Part shown: positions 17,842 to 26,749 of the stretch, in pieces | Layout of the letters: the number at the start of each line of letters is the position of its first letter | How positions within the stretch are numbered: the first letter of the stretch is position 1 | Assembly: GCF_002284575.1 (NCBI RefSeq) | Contig: NZ_NPKJ01000071.1 | Location: 1 to 64,000 of the forward strand | Origin: Mesorhizobium temperatum | GTDB lineage: Bacteria > Pseudomonadota > Alphaproteobacteria > Rhizobiales > Rhizobiaceae | Direction of reading: 5' to 3' | DNA length: 64,000 nt | Made by a program: the position numbers and the translations under genes | The notes under the pieces: model-generated | Seen by the model: the letters and a program-made list of their open reading frames with translations, nothing else | The model's database searches: none | What the model was told of the DNA's origin: nothing

Positions 17842-19563
17842 ATGGATCGAACCCGGCGGGCAATTCATCAACCGGCGCAGCCGACATTTTCCGAACTGTT
17901 CACGCCGAAGCTGGTGACGGTGCTGCGCGAGGGCTACACATCAGAGCATTTCAAGGCCGATGCCGTCGCCGGACTGACCGTGGCCATCGTGGCGCTGCCG
18001 CTGTCGATGGCGATCGCGATCGCATCGGGCGTGACGCCGGAGCGCGGGCTCTACACCGCCATCATCGGCGGCTTCCTCGTCTCGGCGCTCGGCGGCAGCC
18101 GCTTCCAGATCGGCGGGCCGGCCGGCGCCTTCATCGTGCTGGTGGCGGCAACGGTGGCGCGGGTCGGTGTCGACGGGTTGCTGCTGGCGACGATGATGGC
18201 CGGCATCTTCCTGCTCGCCATCGGTTATCTCAGGCTTGGCACCTACATCAAATTCATTCCCTATCCGGTGACCGTCGGCTTCACCGCCGGCATCGCCGTC
18301 ATCATCTTCTCCGGCCAGATCGTCGAGCTGTTTGGACTGAAGCTCGCCGGCAAAGAACCTGGACCGTTGGTGCCGAAGCTGATGGCGATCGGCGAGGCAG
18401 CCGGCACGATCAATCTCGCAGCCACCTCTGTGGCCGTACTGACCATCGTCGCCATTGCTCTGATGAAGCGGTGGCGGCCGAAATGGCCCGCCATGCTGAT
18501 CGCCATTGGTCTGGCGTCGCTTGTTGCGGCGCTGTTTTCGCTGCCTGCCGAAACGATCGGCACGCGCTTCGGCGGCATCCCGCGCAGCCTGCAAATGCCT
18601 GCCTTTCCGCCGATCAGCTTCGACAGGGCGATCGACGTCCTGCCGGACGCCATAGCCTTTGCGCTGCTCGGCGCGATTGAATCGCTGCTGTCGGCAGTGG
18701 TCGCAGACGGCATGACGGGAAGGCGGCACCGCTCCAATTGCGAACTCGTGGCGCAAGGCTTTGCCAACATCGCGTCCGCCCTGTTCGGCGGCATCTGCAC
18801 CACCGGCACCATTGCCCGCACGGCGACCAATGTGCGGGCCGGCGCGCATGGACCGGTTTCGGGCATGATCCACTCGGTCCTCCTGCTTGCCCTGATGCTG
18901 GTCGCGGCGCCGCTGGCCAGCTACATCCCGCTTGCAGCCCTTGCCGGCGTGCTGGCGGTGGTGTGCTGGAACATGTTCGAGAAGCAGGCCTTTGCCACGT
19001 TGCTGCGTGCCTCGCGCGGCGACGCGCTGGTGCTGATGGCGACGTTCCTGATCGTCATCTTCCGCGATCTCACCGAAGGCATCGTCGTCGGCTTCGCGCT
19101 GGGCTCGATCCTGTTCATCGACCGCATGGCCAAGAGCATTGCGGTTGAGCCGGACCAGAGACTGGTGCAGGACGATGTCGCCGACAGAACCGGCGCCGAC
19201 AGCGCATACGATTCCAGCGAAGCCAGCGATGCCGACACCGTCGTCTACCGGATTTCGGGCGCCTTCTTCTTCGGCGCCGCCTCGACCGTCGCCACGGTGC
19301 TGGACCGCATCGCCGATCAGCGCAAGAACTTCATCCTCGACTGCTCGGCGGTGCCGTTCTTCGATTCGACGGCGGCCAACGTCATCGAGGGCGCTGCTTA
19401 CAAGGCGAGGCGCGCCGGCGTGCGCTTCATCATATCAGGCGCTTCGCCGCAGACACGCCGCATGCTGATCAACCACGGCGTCAAACGGCCGCTGGTGACA
19501 TACGCCGCCTCGATCAGGGATGCGCGGGCGCAACTGAAAAAAGCCCCCCCGGGAGAGGTCTAA
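17842..19563 (+). CDS. SulP/SLC26-family anion transporter with STAS domain
   Basis: The 573-residue product has a transport domain of ten or more helices (about residues 40-420, with PLSMAIAIASGVTPERGLYT and QIGGPAGAF, the classic SulP signatures) and a C-terminal STAS domain (about 450-565; LDCSAVPFFDSTAANVIEG). SulP proteins carry sulfate, bicarbonate or dicarboxylates; the substrate cannot be read here, as no carbonic anhydrase or cys gene is adjacent. The start MDRTRRAIHQP at 17842 follows GGAGCGGAAGG; the frame continues upstream through the repeat but family alignment begins after it. Confidence 0.93.
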   Translation: MDRTRRAIHQPAQPTFSELFTPKLVTVLREGYTSEHFKADAVAGLTVAIVALPLSMAIAIASGVTPERGLYTAIIGGFLVSALGGSRFQIGGPAGAFIVLVAATVARVGVDGLLLATMMAGIFLLAIGYLRLGTYIKFIPYPVTVGFTAGIAVIIFSGQIVELFGLKLAGKEPGPLVPKLMAIGEAAGTINLAATSVAVLTIVAIALMKRWRPKWPAMLIAIGLASLVAALFSLPAETIGTRFGGIPRSLQMPAFPPISFDRAIDVLPDAIAFALLGAIESLLSAVVADGMTGRRHRSNCELVAQGFANIASALFGGICTTGTIARTATNVRAGAHGPVSGMIHSVLLLALMLVAAPLASYIPLAALAGVLAVVCWNMFEKQAFATLLRASRGDALVLMATFLIVIFRDLTEGIVVGFALGSILFIDRMAKSIAVEPDQRLVQDDVADRTGADSAYDSSEASDADTVVYRISGAFFFGAASTVATVLDRIADQRKNFILDCSAVPFFDSTAANVIEGAAYKARRAGVRFIISGASPQTRRMLINHGVKRPLVTYAASIRDARAQLKKAPPGEV

Positions 19564-19617
19564 ACCTCCTCCTCATTTGTCAACGATCTCGGGACGGATA
19601 CCGACGCAAGCACCGCG

Positions 19618-20565
19618 TCAGCCGGCGGCGCCGGGCGCGCTGGCATCTTCGCGCGGCGCAGCGGCCAGATCGTCACGCACTTTGCGCGCGAGTTTCCTTG
19701 TCGAGCGCCTGGGGCTGTCGCCGAACAGATCGGCTGCCGCGGCGAGACAGGTCTTTTTCAGGCTTTTCTCCGAGCGCTTCAACAGCTTGCTCAGGAGCCG
19801 CGTTTCTTGAGGAGAGCCGAGCGGCCGGTCGTCGGCATCGAGAAGCGTACGCAGGACGAACACATCATGCAGTTCGCCCAGCTTTTCGCCGAGTTCGTCG
19901 ACCGCCTTGCGCCGGGCCTTGATCGGCGTCGGCCACAGCCTTCCGAGCAGCGACAGATGCATGCCGTGAGTCTTTGCCGCCTTGCGCAGATCATGGAAAT
20001 CATCGGCCTCACCGCGGGAGCCTGCCTTGTCCAGCGCCTTTCTGGCACGACGCAGAGTGATGCGGGCACCTTCGGCAAGCACATCGGCGGCCTGTTCGGG
20101 CTGGTCGGGCAAGGCCAGCGTATCGATCCGGCTGATACCCTCCTCGCAAGCGGCAATCGCGGCAGCTATCACTGCGCCGAGGCCGGCTCGACCATGCAAT
20201 TCGTGCTGGCGCGCGACGAGCGTGTCGCGAACAGCATCGAGACCGCCGCCGGCGCTTTGCTCGGAAAAGCTTGCTGCCAGCCGGTCGATGGTTTCAACCA
20301 GCGCGGTTGCCTCGCGCGGACCGGCAAGCAGGGCAGCCACCTGTCGGTAACACTGATTCTCGGTCCCGCAAAATGTTTCGTCTCCGGAACGGACCAGACG
20401 CAGCAAGGCGCGCACGTTCTTCAGCCGCTTGCGGCATTTGTGCAGCGCCTGCTCCGGCCTGTCATGCGCCGCGTCCAGTTGGACGAGCGCCTTGCCGATC
20501 TCCTCGGCGAGGATGCGCCTGACCTCGCCGGTTAACGGCAGGCGCGGATCGATGCGATAGCTCAT
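19618..20565 (-). CDS. CHAD-domain protein
   Basis: A 315-residue, very basic alpha-helical protein of the CHAD family (conserved histidine alpha-helical domain). CHAD proteins bind inorganic polyphosphate and often localise to polyphosphate granules. Visible signatures: ALHKCRKRLKNVRALLRLVR near residues 44-63 and FHDLRKAAKTHGMHLSLL in the second half, carrying the repeated conserved His and basic residues. Start MSYRIDPRLP at 20565 overlaps the CYTH gene by 4 bp; the upstream open frame is a shadow. Many bacteria fuse CYTH and CHAD in one protein, here they are separate but coupled. Confidence 0.92.
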   Translation of the reverse strand: MSYRIDPRLPLTGEVRRILAEEIGKALVQLDAAHDRPEQALHKCRKRLKNVRALLRLVRSGDETFCGTENQCYRQVAALLAGPREATALVETIDRLAASFSEQSAGGGLDAVRDTLVARQHELHGRAGLGAVIAAAIAACEEGISRIDTLALPDQPEQAADVLAEGARITLRRARKALDKAGSRGEADDFHDLRKAAKTHGMHLSLLGRLWPTPIKARRKAVDELGEKLGELHDVFVLRTLLDADDRPLGSPQETRLLSKLLKRSEKSLKKTCLAAAADLFGDSPRRSTRKLARKVRDDLAAAPREDASAPGAAG

Positions 20566-21035
20566 GCGGCGATCTCCGGAACCCCCTCGATGGCGAGCGA
20601 CGCGTTGTAGAACCTCTGCTCGCCGGTGACTTCGCGGCCGAGCCAATCTGGCAGCATTTCGTCCTGCACGTCCTCGAGCGTCTCAAGTTCGGCGACCACC
20701 AGACCGCTAAGCGTCCCGCCGAAGACATCGATTTCATAGAGATGGCCGCGATGCCTAACATGGTGGCGTGTCTTCTCGATGACACGTCCGATGGCGAAGG
20801 CCAGCATCTCTTCCGCCTCCGCCAGAGGGATCGGATACTCGAATTCGTCACGTTCGCGGGCCTTGCTGCCGAATTTGAGCGTCAGCTTCGCCGAGGCGCC
20901 GTCGCTGATGCGCACGCGGACCGAGCGGTCGGGTGCGGCGGCGAGATAGAACTGGCGAATGCGGATGTCCGCCTCGACCAGATCCCGCCACTGCGCGCCG
21001 GAGACCAGGAACTTGCGCTCGATTTCCTTGACCAT
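20562..21035 (-). CDS. CYTH-domain protein (triphosphate tunnel metalloenzyme family)
   Basis: The 157-residue protein starts MVKEIERKFLV, the ExExK motif of CYTH/triphosphate tunnel enzymes, followed by RQFYL, RVRISDG, KLTLKFGS and YEIDVFGG, the alternating charged strands of the tunnel. Bacterial members hydrolyse inorganic tripolyphosphate or ATP with Mg or Mn. The first codon of the longer frame (21071) is less likely because homologues begin at the ExExK Met. Its stop overlaps the start of the CHAD gene (ATGA), so the two products are probably made in similar amounts and act together in polyphosphate or tripolyphosphate metabolism. Confidence 0.92.
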   Translation of the reverse strand: MVKEIERKFLVSGAQWRDLVEADIRIRQFYLAAAPDRSVRVRISDGASAKLTLKFGSKARERDEFEYPIPLAEAEEMLAFAIGRVIEKTRHHVRHRGHLYEIDVFGGTLSGLVVAELETLEDVQDEMLPDWLGREVTGEQRFYNASLAIEGVPEIAA

Positions 21036-21093
21036 GGCTCGCACTAAAGCGCGTGCGGCTGGAGATGGCAAGATGGAGATGGGCGGGGTTGAC

Positions 21094-21115
21094 TTTAATC
21101 ATTCGATTGATTAAA
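21094..21115. promoter_or_regulatory. Palindromic operator at the tetR start
   Basis: TTTAATCA-TTCGAT-TGATTAAA is a perfect 8-bp inverted repeat whose last base is the A of the first ATG of the tetR gene. It lies between divergent tetR and CYTH genes. Position and symmetry fit an autoregulatory TetR operator; no binding data exist here. Confidence 0.6.
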
Positions 21116-21807
21116 TGCTTGGTATGAGCAAGCCGACAAACGCCAAAATTTCACGTCGCGAGGCATCTCCCGCCGACATGACGCGCGCAGCACTTGTCCG
21201 CGCGGCGCTGACGCTGTTCGGACGGCAGGGTTTCGACGGAACCTCGACGCGCGAGATCGCGGCTGAGGCCAGGGCCAATATCGGCTCGATCGCCTATCAT
21301 TTCGGCGGCAAGGAAGGACTTCGCGCGGCAGCGGCCGATTATATCGTCGACACCATCCAGGCCATTGCCGGCCAGGCGATCGGCGATCTGCAGGCGCCAA
21401 ACGACCCTGAAGCGGCGCAGGCACAACTCTTCACCGCATTGGAGCGGATGGTGGCCTTCATCGTGGCTAGGCCGGAGGCCGGTGAAATCGTGCAGTTCGT
21501 CCTCCGTGAACTTTCGCATCCTACGGCGGCACTCGACCGCATCTATGACGGCGTGTTCGAGCCGACGCATCGCCGGCTCTGCCTGATCTGGGAGCAGGCA
21601 ACTGGCGAGCCGGCCGAAAGCGAGGCTACCCGACTCACCGTGTTCACGCTGATCGGCCAGGTCGTCTATTTCCGCATCGGCCGCGAAGCGGTGATGCGCC
21701 GCATGGGCTGGCGAGGGATCGGCGATGCCGAGGCCACCAAGATTGCGGCGGCGGTGACGGACAATCTTGGGGCGATATTGGCCGCCCGGAAGGATCGTAG
21801 GTCATGA
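21115..21807 (+). CDS. TetR-family regulator (CerR/DUF1956-type C-terminus)
   Basis: The 230-residue product has an N-terminal TetR helix-turn-helix (ALVRAALTLFGRQGFDGTST then REIAAEARANIGSIAYHFGG, about residues 25-65) and a ligand-binding C-terminal domain of the CerR type. It is the first gene of an efflux operon: its stop overlaps the HlyD gene by 4 bp. CerR-type TetR regulators (for example YbiH) control ybhGFSR-like exporters with the same gene order, so it is very likely the repressor of this operon. Starts at 21115 and 21124 are both possible; neither has a clear ribosome binding site. Confidence 0.92.
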   Translation: MLGMSKPTNAKISRREASPADMTRAALVRAALTLFGRQGFDGTSTREIAAEARANIGSIAYHFGGKEGLRAAAADYIVDTIQAIAGQAIGDLQAPNDPEAAQAQLFTALERMVAFIVARPEAGEIVQFVLRELSHPTAALDRIYDGVFEPTHRRLCLIWEQATGEPAESEATRLTVFTLIGQVVYFRIGREAVMRRMGWRGIGDAEATKIAAAVTDNLGAILAARKDRRS

Positions 21808-22757
21808 GTTTCCTCTGCTCTTTGCCGCTCGCCGCCCTGCTTTTCAGTGCCTGCGCACCGGCGCTGCCGCTCGCCGTCGGCTATGTCGAAGGCGACTATG
21901 TGCTGCTCGCGCCGATCGAGGTGGCGCAGGTAGAGACGATTTCGGTCAAGCGCGGCGACCGCGTCGCGCCGGGTACGCCTGTGGTGACGCTGGAAAACGC
22001 CGACGCGAAAATAGCCGTCGCACAAGCCGAGGCGGCCCTTGCCCAGGCTCAGGCGCAACTTGCCGACCTGCAGGTCGGCAAACGGCCGGAAGAGATTGAG
22101 GTGCTCAAGGCGCAGGTCGACATGGCCAAGGCGCAGGCCGCCGACGCCAAACGCAGATACACCCGCGCCAGTGATCTGTTCAAACGCGGCACCGGCACCC
22201 AGGCCGATTTTGACACCGCCTCGGCCACGCTGGAGACAGCCAACGCGCAGGTCGGCCAGGCGGAGGCCAATCTCGCCGTCGGCGGCCTGCCGGCACGGCC
22301 CGAAACGATCAAGGCCGCCGAGAATCAGGTCAGCCAGGCGCAATCGACGCTGGAGCAAGCGCGATGGCGGCTGTCGAAGCGCGTACTGGCGGCGCCGTCG
22401 CCCGGCCGCGTCAACGACGTGATCCGCAACCCGGGCGACACCGCCGGCCCGACCGCACCTGTCATTTCGATGCTGCCGGATGGCGCGGTGAAGCTCAGCG
22501 TCTATGTGCCGGAAAACGCGTTCTCGTCGGTGAAAGTCGGCACACTGCTTAACGTCCATTGCGACGGCTGCGGGCCGGACGTGAAGGCTCGCGTCAGCTA
22601 TGTGTCGCCGGATCCGGAGTTCACGCCACCGGTGATCTACTCGCTCGAGACCCGGCAGAAGCTGGTCTATCTGGTCGAGGCGCGGCCGGAGGGCGATGCC
22701 GGCGCGCTGCAACCGGGGCAGATCGTCGATGTCGATCTGGCGGATATCGGCAAATGA
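21804..22757 (+). CDS. HlyD/YbhG-type membrane fusion protein
   Basis: The 317-residue periplasmic adaptor has an N-terminal signal or lipoprotein-like segment (LAALLFSACAPALPLAV; the FSAC could be a lipobox), a biotinyl-lipoyl-like domain split by an alpha-helical hairpin (about residues 60-170, rich in AQAEAALAQAQAQL heptads), and a beta-barrel C-terminus. It bridges the inner-membrane ABC pump to an outer-membrane channel, which is not encoded nearby. ATGA overlaps on both sides couple it to tetR and to the ATPase gene. Confidence 0.92.
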   Translation: MSFLCSLPLAALLFSACAPALPLAVGYVEGDYVLLAPIEVAQVETISVKRGDRVAPGTPVVTLENADAKIAVAQAEAALAQAQAQLADLQVGKRPEEIEVLKAQVDMAKAQAADAKRRYTRASDLFKRGTGTQADFDTASATLETANAQVGQAEANLAVGGLPARPETIKAAENQVSQAQSTLEQARWRLSKRVLAAPSPGRVNDVIRNPGDTAGPTAPVISMLPDGAVKLSVYVPENAFSSVKVGTLLNVHCDGCGPDVKARVSYVSPDPEFTPPVIYSLETRQKLVYLVEARPEGDAGALQPGQIVDVDLADIGK

Positions 22758-23674
22758 ACGCCATCGATGTCCATGGCCTGGTCAAGCGTTTTGGTGACAA
22801 GACCGTCGTCGACCATGTGACAATGACGGTGGCCGAGGGCGAGATCGTCGGCTTCCTCGGCCCGAACGGTTCGGGCAAGACGACGACGATCCGCATCATG
22901 TGCGGCCTGCTGACGCCGGACGAGGGCGAGGGCACGGTGCTCGGCTTCGACATCCGCACCGACAGTCTGAGGATCAAGCGCGAAGTCGGCTACATGACGC
23001 AGAAATTCTCGTTCTACGAGGATCTGACCATCGCCGAGAACCTTGAATTCGTGGCGCGGCTCTATGGGCTGAAGCCGCTTGACGAGCATGTCGGCAGGAC
23101 GCTGGAGGATCTTGGCCTCACCTCGCGCAAGGACCAGTTGGCCGGTACGCTGTCCGGTGGCTGGAAGCAGCGGCTGGCACTGGCCGCCTGCATCATGCAC
23201 AAGCCCAGATTGCTGTTGCTCGACGAGCCGACGGCGGGCGTCGATCCGAAAGCCAGGCGTGAATTCTGGGACGAGATCCATCGGCTGGCCAGTGGCGGAC
23301 TGACCGTGCTGGTCTCCACCCATTACATGGACGAGGCCGAGCGCTGCCACCGCATCGGCTACATCTCGTACGGCAAGATGCTGGCCACCGGCACGGTCGA
23401 CGAGGTGGTCAGGAATGCCGGGCTGACGACCTTCGTGGTGCAGGGCCCGCAGCTCGATCGGGTTGCTGCCGCACTCAGCGGCCGGTCCGGCGTCGACCAG
23501 GTGGCGCCGTTCGGCGCGACGCTGCATGTCGTCGGTTCCGACAAGAAGGCGCTTCAGGCAGCACTCGCCGATGTCGAGAAAGAGTACAAGGGCGTGACGG
23601 TTTCGCCGGGCGAGACCAGCCTGGAGGATGTGTTCATCCAGTTCATGTCCGGCTCGAAGGACAATATGGGATGA
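22754..23674 (+). CDS. ABC-2 exporter ATPase (YbhF-like, single NBD)
   Basis: The 306-residue ATPase starts MNAIDVHGLVKRFG and shows Walker A FLGPNGSGKTTT, signature LSGGWKQRLALAACIM, Walker [14 protein letters not shown] and switch-His VSTHYMDE. E. coli YbhF carries two nucleotide domains; this one has one, so it presumably dimerises. It overlaps the adaptor gene (ATGA) upstream and the permease gene (ATGGGATGA region) downstream. Confidence 0.94.
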   Translation: MNAIDVHGLVKRFGDKTVVDHVTMTVAEGEIVGFLGPNGSGKTTTIRIMCGLLTPDEGEGTVLGFDIRTDSLRIKREVGYMTQKFSFYEDLTIAENLEFVARLYGLKPLDEHVGRTLEDLGLTSRKDQLAGTLSGGWKQRLALAACIMHKPRLLLLDEPTAGVDPKARREFWDEIHRLASGGLTVLVSTHYMDEAERCHRIGYISYGKMLATGTVDEVVRNAGLTTFVVQGPQLDRVAAALSGRSGVDQVAPFGATLHVVGSDKKALQAALADVEKEYKGVTVSPGETSLEDVFIQFMSGSKDNMG

Positions 23675-24819
23675 AAAACCGGATAAACAGCGTCTTTTCC
23701 TTCGCCAGGCTCGGCGCGCTGCTAATCAAGGAGTTCATCCAGATGCGGCGCGACCGCATCACCTTCGCCATGATGCTGGGCGTGCCGCTGATGCAGCTGG
23801 TGCTGTTCGGCTATGCCATCAACAACGATCCGAAAAGCCTGCCGGCGGCCCTGGTGGCGATGAGCAGCGATCCTTACACGCGGGCCATGGTTTCGGCGCT
23901 GCAGACCACCGGCTATTACCGGTTCGACCGTGTCGCGCAAAGCGCCGCCGAGGCGGAATTCCTGATGGCGCGTGGCGACGTCGCCTTCGTCGTCACCATC
24001 CCCGCCGATTTTGCCCGGCGGGTCGAGCGCGGCGACCAGCCGCAGATCCTGATCGAAGCGGACGCGACAGACCCGGCCGTCGCCAGCGGCGCCATCTCGA
24101 CGCTCGGTACCGTCGCCAACCAGGCGCTGCTCCGGGCACGCGGCATGCAGGAGACGGCCGCCGAGGCTGCCCGGGGCCAGCTCGAAGTGGTGGTCCACCG
24201 GCGCTACAATCCGGAAGGTATCTCGCAATACAATATCGTGCCCGGCCTGCTCGGCGTCATCCTGCAGATGACGATGGTGATGATGACCTCGATCGCGCTA
24301 ACGCGCGAGACCGAACGCGGCACGATGGAAAACCTTCTGGCGATGCCGTCCAGCCCGCTCGAAATCATGTTGGGCAAGGTGCTGCCCTACCTGGCGGTCG
24401 GCGCCGTGCAAGTGGTGGTGGTGCTGGCGGCGGCGAAGCTGCTGTTTGCCATTCCATTCACCGGGTCTATGCCGCTGCTGCTGACGGCGGTCCCGATCTT
24501 CGTGCTGGCGCTGGTGCTGCTCGGCTACACCATTTCGACGATGGCGCGCACGCAGATGCAGGCGCTGCAGCTCACCTTCTTCTTCTTCCTGCCGTCGATC
24601 ATGCTGTCCGGTTTCATGTTCCCCTATCGCGGCATGCCAGGCTGGGCCCAGGCTTTCGGCGAAATCCTGCCGTTGACGCATTTCCTGCGCATCATCCGCG
24701 CGGTGATGCTGAAGGGCGCCGAACTGCCTGCGGTCGCGACGGAAATCGGCTGGCTCGTCGTGTTCGTAGCGCTGTTTTCCGGCGTCGCACTGGTGCGGTT
24801 CCGCCGAACGCTGGACTAG
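23671..24819 (+). CDS. ABC-2 exporter permease (YbhS/YbhR-like)
   Basis: The 382-residue permease has an N-terminal helix, a large periplasmic domain (about residues 50-180) and five C-terminal helices, with ABC-2 signatures TRETERGTMENLLAMPSSPL and PYRGMPGWAQAFGEILPLTH. It is the last gene of the tetR-hlyD-ATPase-permease operon. YbhFSR-type pumps export cationic drugs and contribute to Na/H exchange in E. coli; only one permease is present here, so it may act as homodimer. Confidence 0.93.
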   Translation: MKNRINSVFSFARLGALLIKEFIQMRRDRITFAMMLGVPLMQLVLFGYAINNDPKSLPAALVAMSSDPYTRAMVSALQTTGYYRFDRVAQSAAEAEFLMARGDVAFVVTIPADFARRVERGDQPQILIEADATDPAVASGAISTLGTVANQALLRARGMQETAAEAARGQLEVVVHRRYNPEGISQYNIVPGLLGVILQMTMVMMTSIALTRETERGTMENLLAMPSSPLEIMLGKVLPYLAVGAVQVVVVLAAAKLLFAIPFTGSMPLLLTAVPIFVLALVLLGYTISTMARTQMQALQLTFFFFLPSIMLSGFMFPYRGMPGWAQAFGEILPLTHFLRIIRAVMLKGAELPAVATEIGWLVVFVALFSGVALVRFRRTLD

Positions 24820-24931
24820 GATCAAAACTCAGTCAGGCCGGCTGCCGTCAATGGCCGACGCGTGGGACCATGCCGTTTGAAGTGGTCGGCGGAACCGAGC
24901 ACGGAGCATGAGCGGACGTTGCCGGCCCTGT

Positions 24932-26602
24932 CTAGCTTCGGCTGCGGTGGGCCTTTCCTTCATTCGCCAGATACTGGTGAACGAATGCGATCGCCATGCT
25001 GCCGTCTCCGACCGCTGACGCAACCCGCTTGACCGGGCTCAGGCGTACGTCGCCGCAGGCAAAGACGCCGGGCGCACTGGTTTCGAGCAGATAGGGGTCG
25101 CGGTCGTGCGACCAGCCCCCGGCCTTCTTCACATCGTCCCCGGTCAGCACGTATCCGCGGGCATCGCGCACGACGTCGGCCGGCAGCCACTCGGTCTCTG
25201 CGTTGGCCCCAATGAAAACGAACAGCCCGCCGCAATCGTGCCGGCTCACCTCATTGCCGGCCTTGTCGAGAATGTCGATCGCCGTCAGGTGAGTCTCGCC
25301 GTGCACGGCCTGGACTTCGGACCGAAGCTGGACTTTTACGTTCGATTTCGCCCTGAGCTGCTCGATCAGGTAGTGAGACATGCTGTCTGCAAGCGCCGGA
25401 CCGCGCACGAGCAGTGTCACGCTGCGCGCATGGCCCGAAAAATGCAGCGCTGCCTGGCCGGCCGAGTTGCCGGCGCCGATCAGGAAGACGTCCAGTCCAT
25501 GGGTGGTGCTTGCCTCGCTGCGCGCGGCTCCATAATAGACGCCCTTGCCAATAAGCCGGTCGAAGCCGTCGATGGCGAGACGACGCCATGTCACGCCTGT
25601 CGCAAGAATGAGGCTGCGCGCCCGCACGGCATCGGTACCGTCGAGAAACAGCTGGTGCGTCGCCGGATCGATGCCGGCGACGGAGCGGGTGACCAGGATT
25701 TCGGCGCCCAGCCGCCTCGCCTGCTGCAGCGCGCGGCTGGCCAGTTCGTCGCCGGAGATTCCGCTGGGAAAGCCGAGATAGTTCTCGATCCGCGACGATG
25801 TCCCCGCCTGTCCGCCAGGCGCCTCGCGCTCGACGACAATGGTGCGCAGCCCCTCGGATGCGCCGTAGACCGCCGCGGCAAGGCCGGCCGGCCCGCCGCC
25901 AATGATCGCGACATCGTACTCGGCGCCGCGCGGGCGCGTCTGCAGCCCGAGGCGCATGGCAAGATCGCGCACGGCGGGATTTTCCATGATCTCTCCGTCC
26001 GTCAGCCGGGCAACGGGACCATCGAGAGCCGGCCTGCCCATGCCAGACCAGAAAGCCTCGGCATCGGATGTGTCGGGTAACAGCCAGGTGAATGAGATCT
26101 GGTTGCGGGCCAGAAACCGGCGCAGCTCCGCGCACGCCGTATCCCAGCGATGGCCGACCAATGTCACGCGCGGCTTCTGCGGCTCGGCGGTGATGCTCTG
26201 CAGCCCGCCCATCCGCTCACGCGCAAGCGCGCTGACCTTCTGGGCCACGTCCTTCGAGACCGCGGCGATGGAGTAATATTGCTGAACCTCGAGGCGCATG
26301 ACGCGGGACGGCTCAGTGGCGCGATAGCCGCCCGGAAAACCCGAGCCCAGGGCAATCGGCACCTCACCGAATATCGTTCCCGGCAGCCGCCAGCCGAGCG
26401 TCCGCTCGATGCCGTCGAAGATCTTTACGACTTCGATCCTGCCGGCGAGAACCGCAAACAGCGCGGCCTCTCCGCCCTCATGAACCGCGAACTCTCCGGC
26501 GCTGAGATGAAGGTCGGCCGCCGTCCGCGCCAGCCGCTCCAGCTCGCCCGCCGGCAAACCCGAAAACAACGGGATCGCTCCCACTTCATCAATTGTCAGC
26601 AT
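24932..26602 (-). CDS. Three-domain FAD reductase: cNMP-binding, glutaredoxin-like and TrxR-like
   Basis: The 556-residue protein has a cyclic-nucleotide-binding-like domain (about 1-125; FAVHEGGEAALFAVLAGRIE and PGTIFGEVP), a glutaredoxin-like fold (about 143-215; RVTLVGHRWDTACAELRRFL) and a thioredoxin-reductase-like FAD/NAD(P)H module (about 228-550; VAIIGGGPAGLAAAVYGASE, FLIGAGNSAGQAAL, GVFACGDVR). At the place of the TrxR CxxC there is GVYYGAARSEA, without cysteine, and the glutaredoxin domain has one Cys only. It is therefore not a standard thioredoxin reductase; an NADPH-dependent flavoenzyme with unknown acceptor, possibly gated by ligand binding, is more likely. It stands alone. Confidence 0.88.
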   Translation of the reverse strand: MLTIDEVGAIPLFSGLPAGELERLARTAADLHLSAGEFAVHEGGEAALFAVLAGRIEVVKIFDGIERTLGWRLPGTIFGEVPIALGSGFPGGYRATEPSRVMRLEVQQYYSIAAVSKDVAQKVSALARERMGGLQSITAEPQKPRVTLVGHRWDTACAELRRFLARNQISFTWLLPDTSDAEAFWSGMGRPALDGPVARLTDGEIMENPAVRDLAMRLGLQTRPRGAEYDVAIIGGGPAGLAAAVYGASEGLRTIVVEREAPGGQAGTSSRIENYLGFPSGISGDELASRALQQARRLGAEILVTRSVAGIDPATHQLFLDGTDAVRARSLILATGVTWRRLAIDGFDRLIGKGVYYGAARSEASTTHGLDVFLIGAGNSAGQAALHFSGHARSVTLLVRGPALADSMSHYLIEQLRAKSNVKVQLRSEVQAVHGETHLTAIDILDKAGNEVSRHDCGGLFVFIGANAETEWLPADVVRDARGYVLTGDDVKKAGGWSHDRDPYLLETSAPGVFACGDVRLSPVKRVASAVGDGSMAIAFVHQYLANEGKAHRSRS

Positions 26603-26749
26603 GGCTCCCTCGCGGGAGCCAGTTAGCGTTGTTTTCCCGTTTTGATCAACAAAAAGGGCGGAGTCTCGCCTCGGCGACTAGGTCGTGAAGCAGCGCGCTT
26701 TGAAAGTGCATCGGGTTGTGCCGATAGGCATGATCATTCGGATCGAGGT

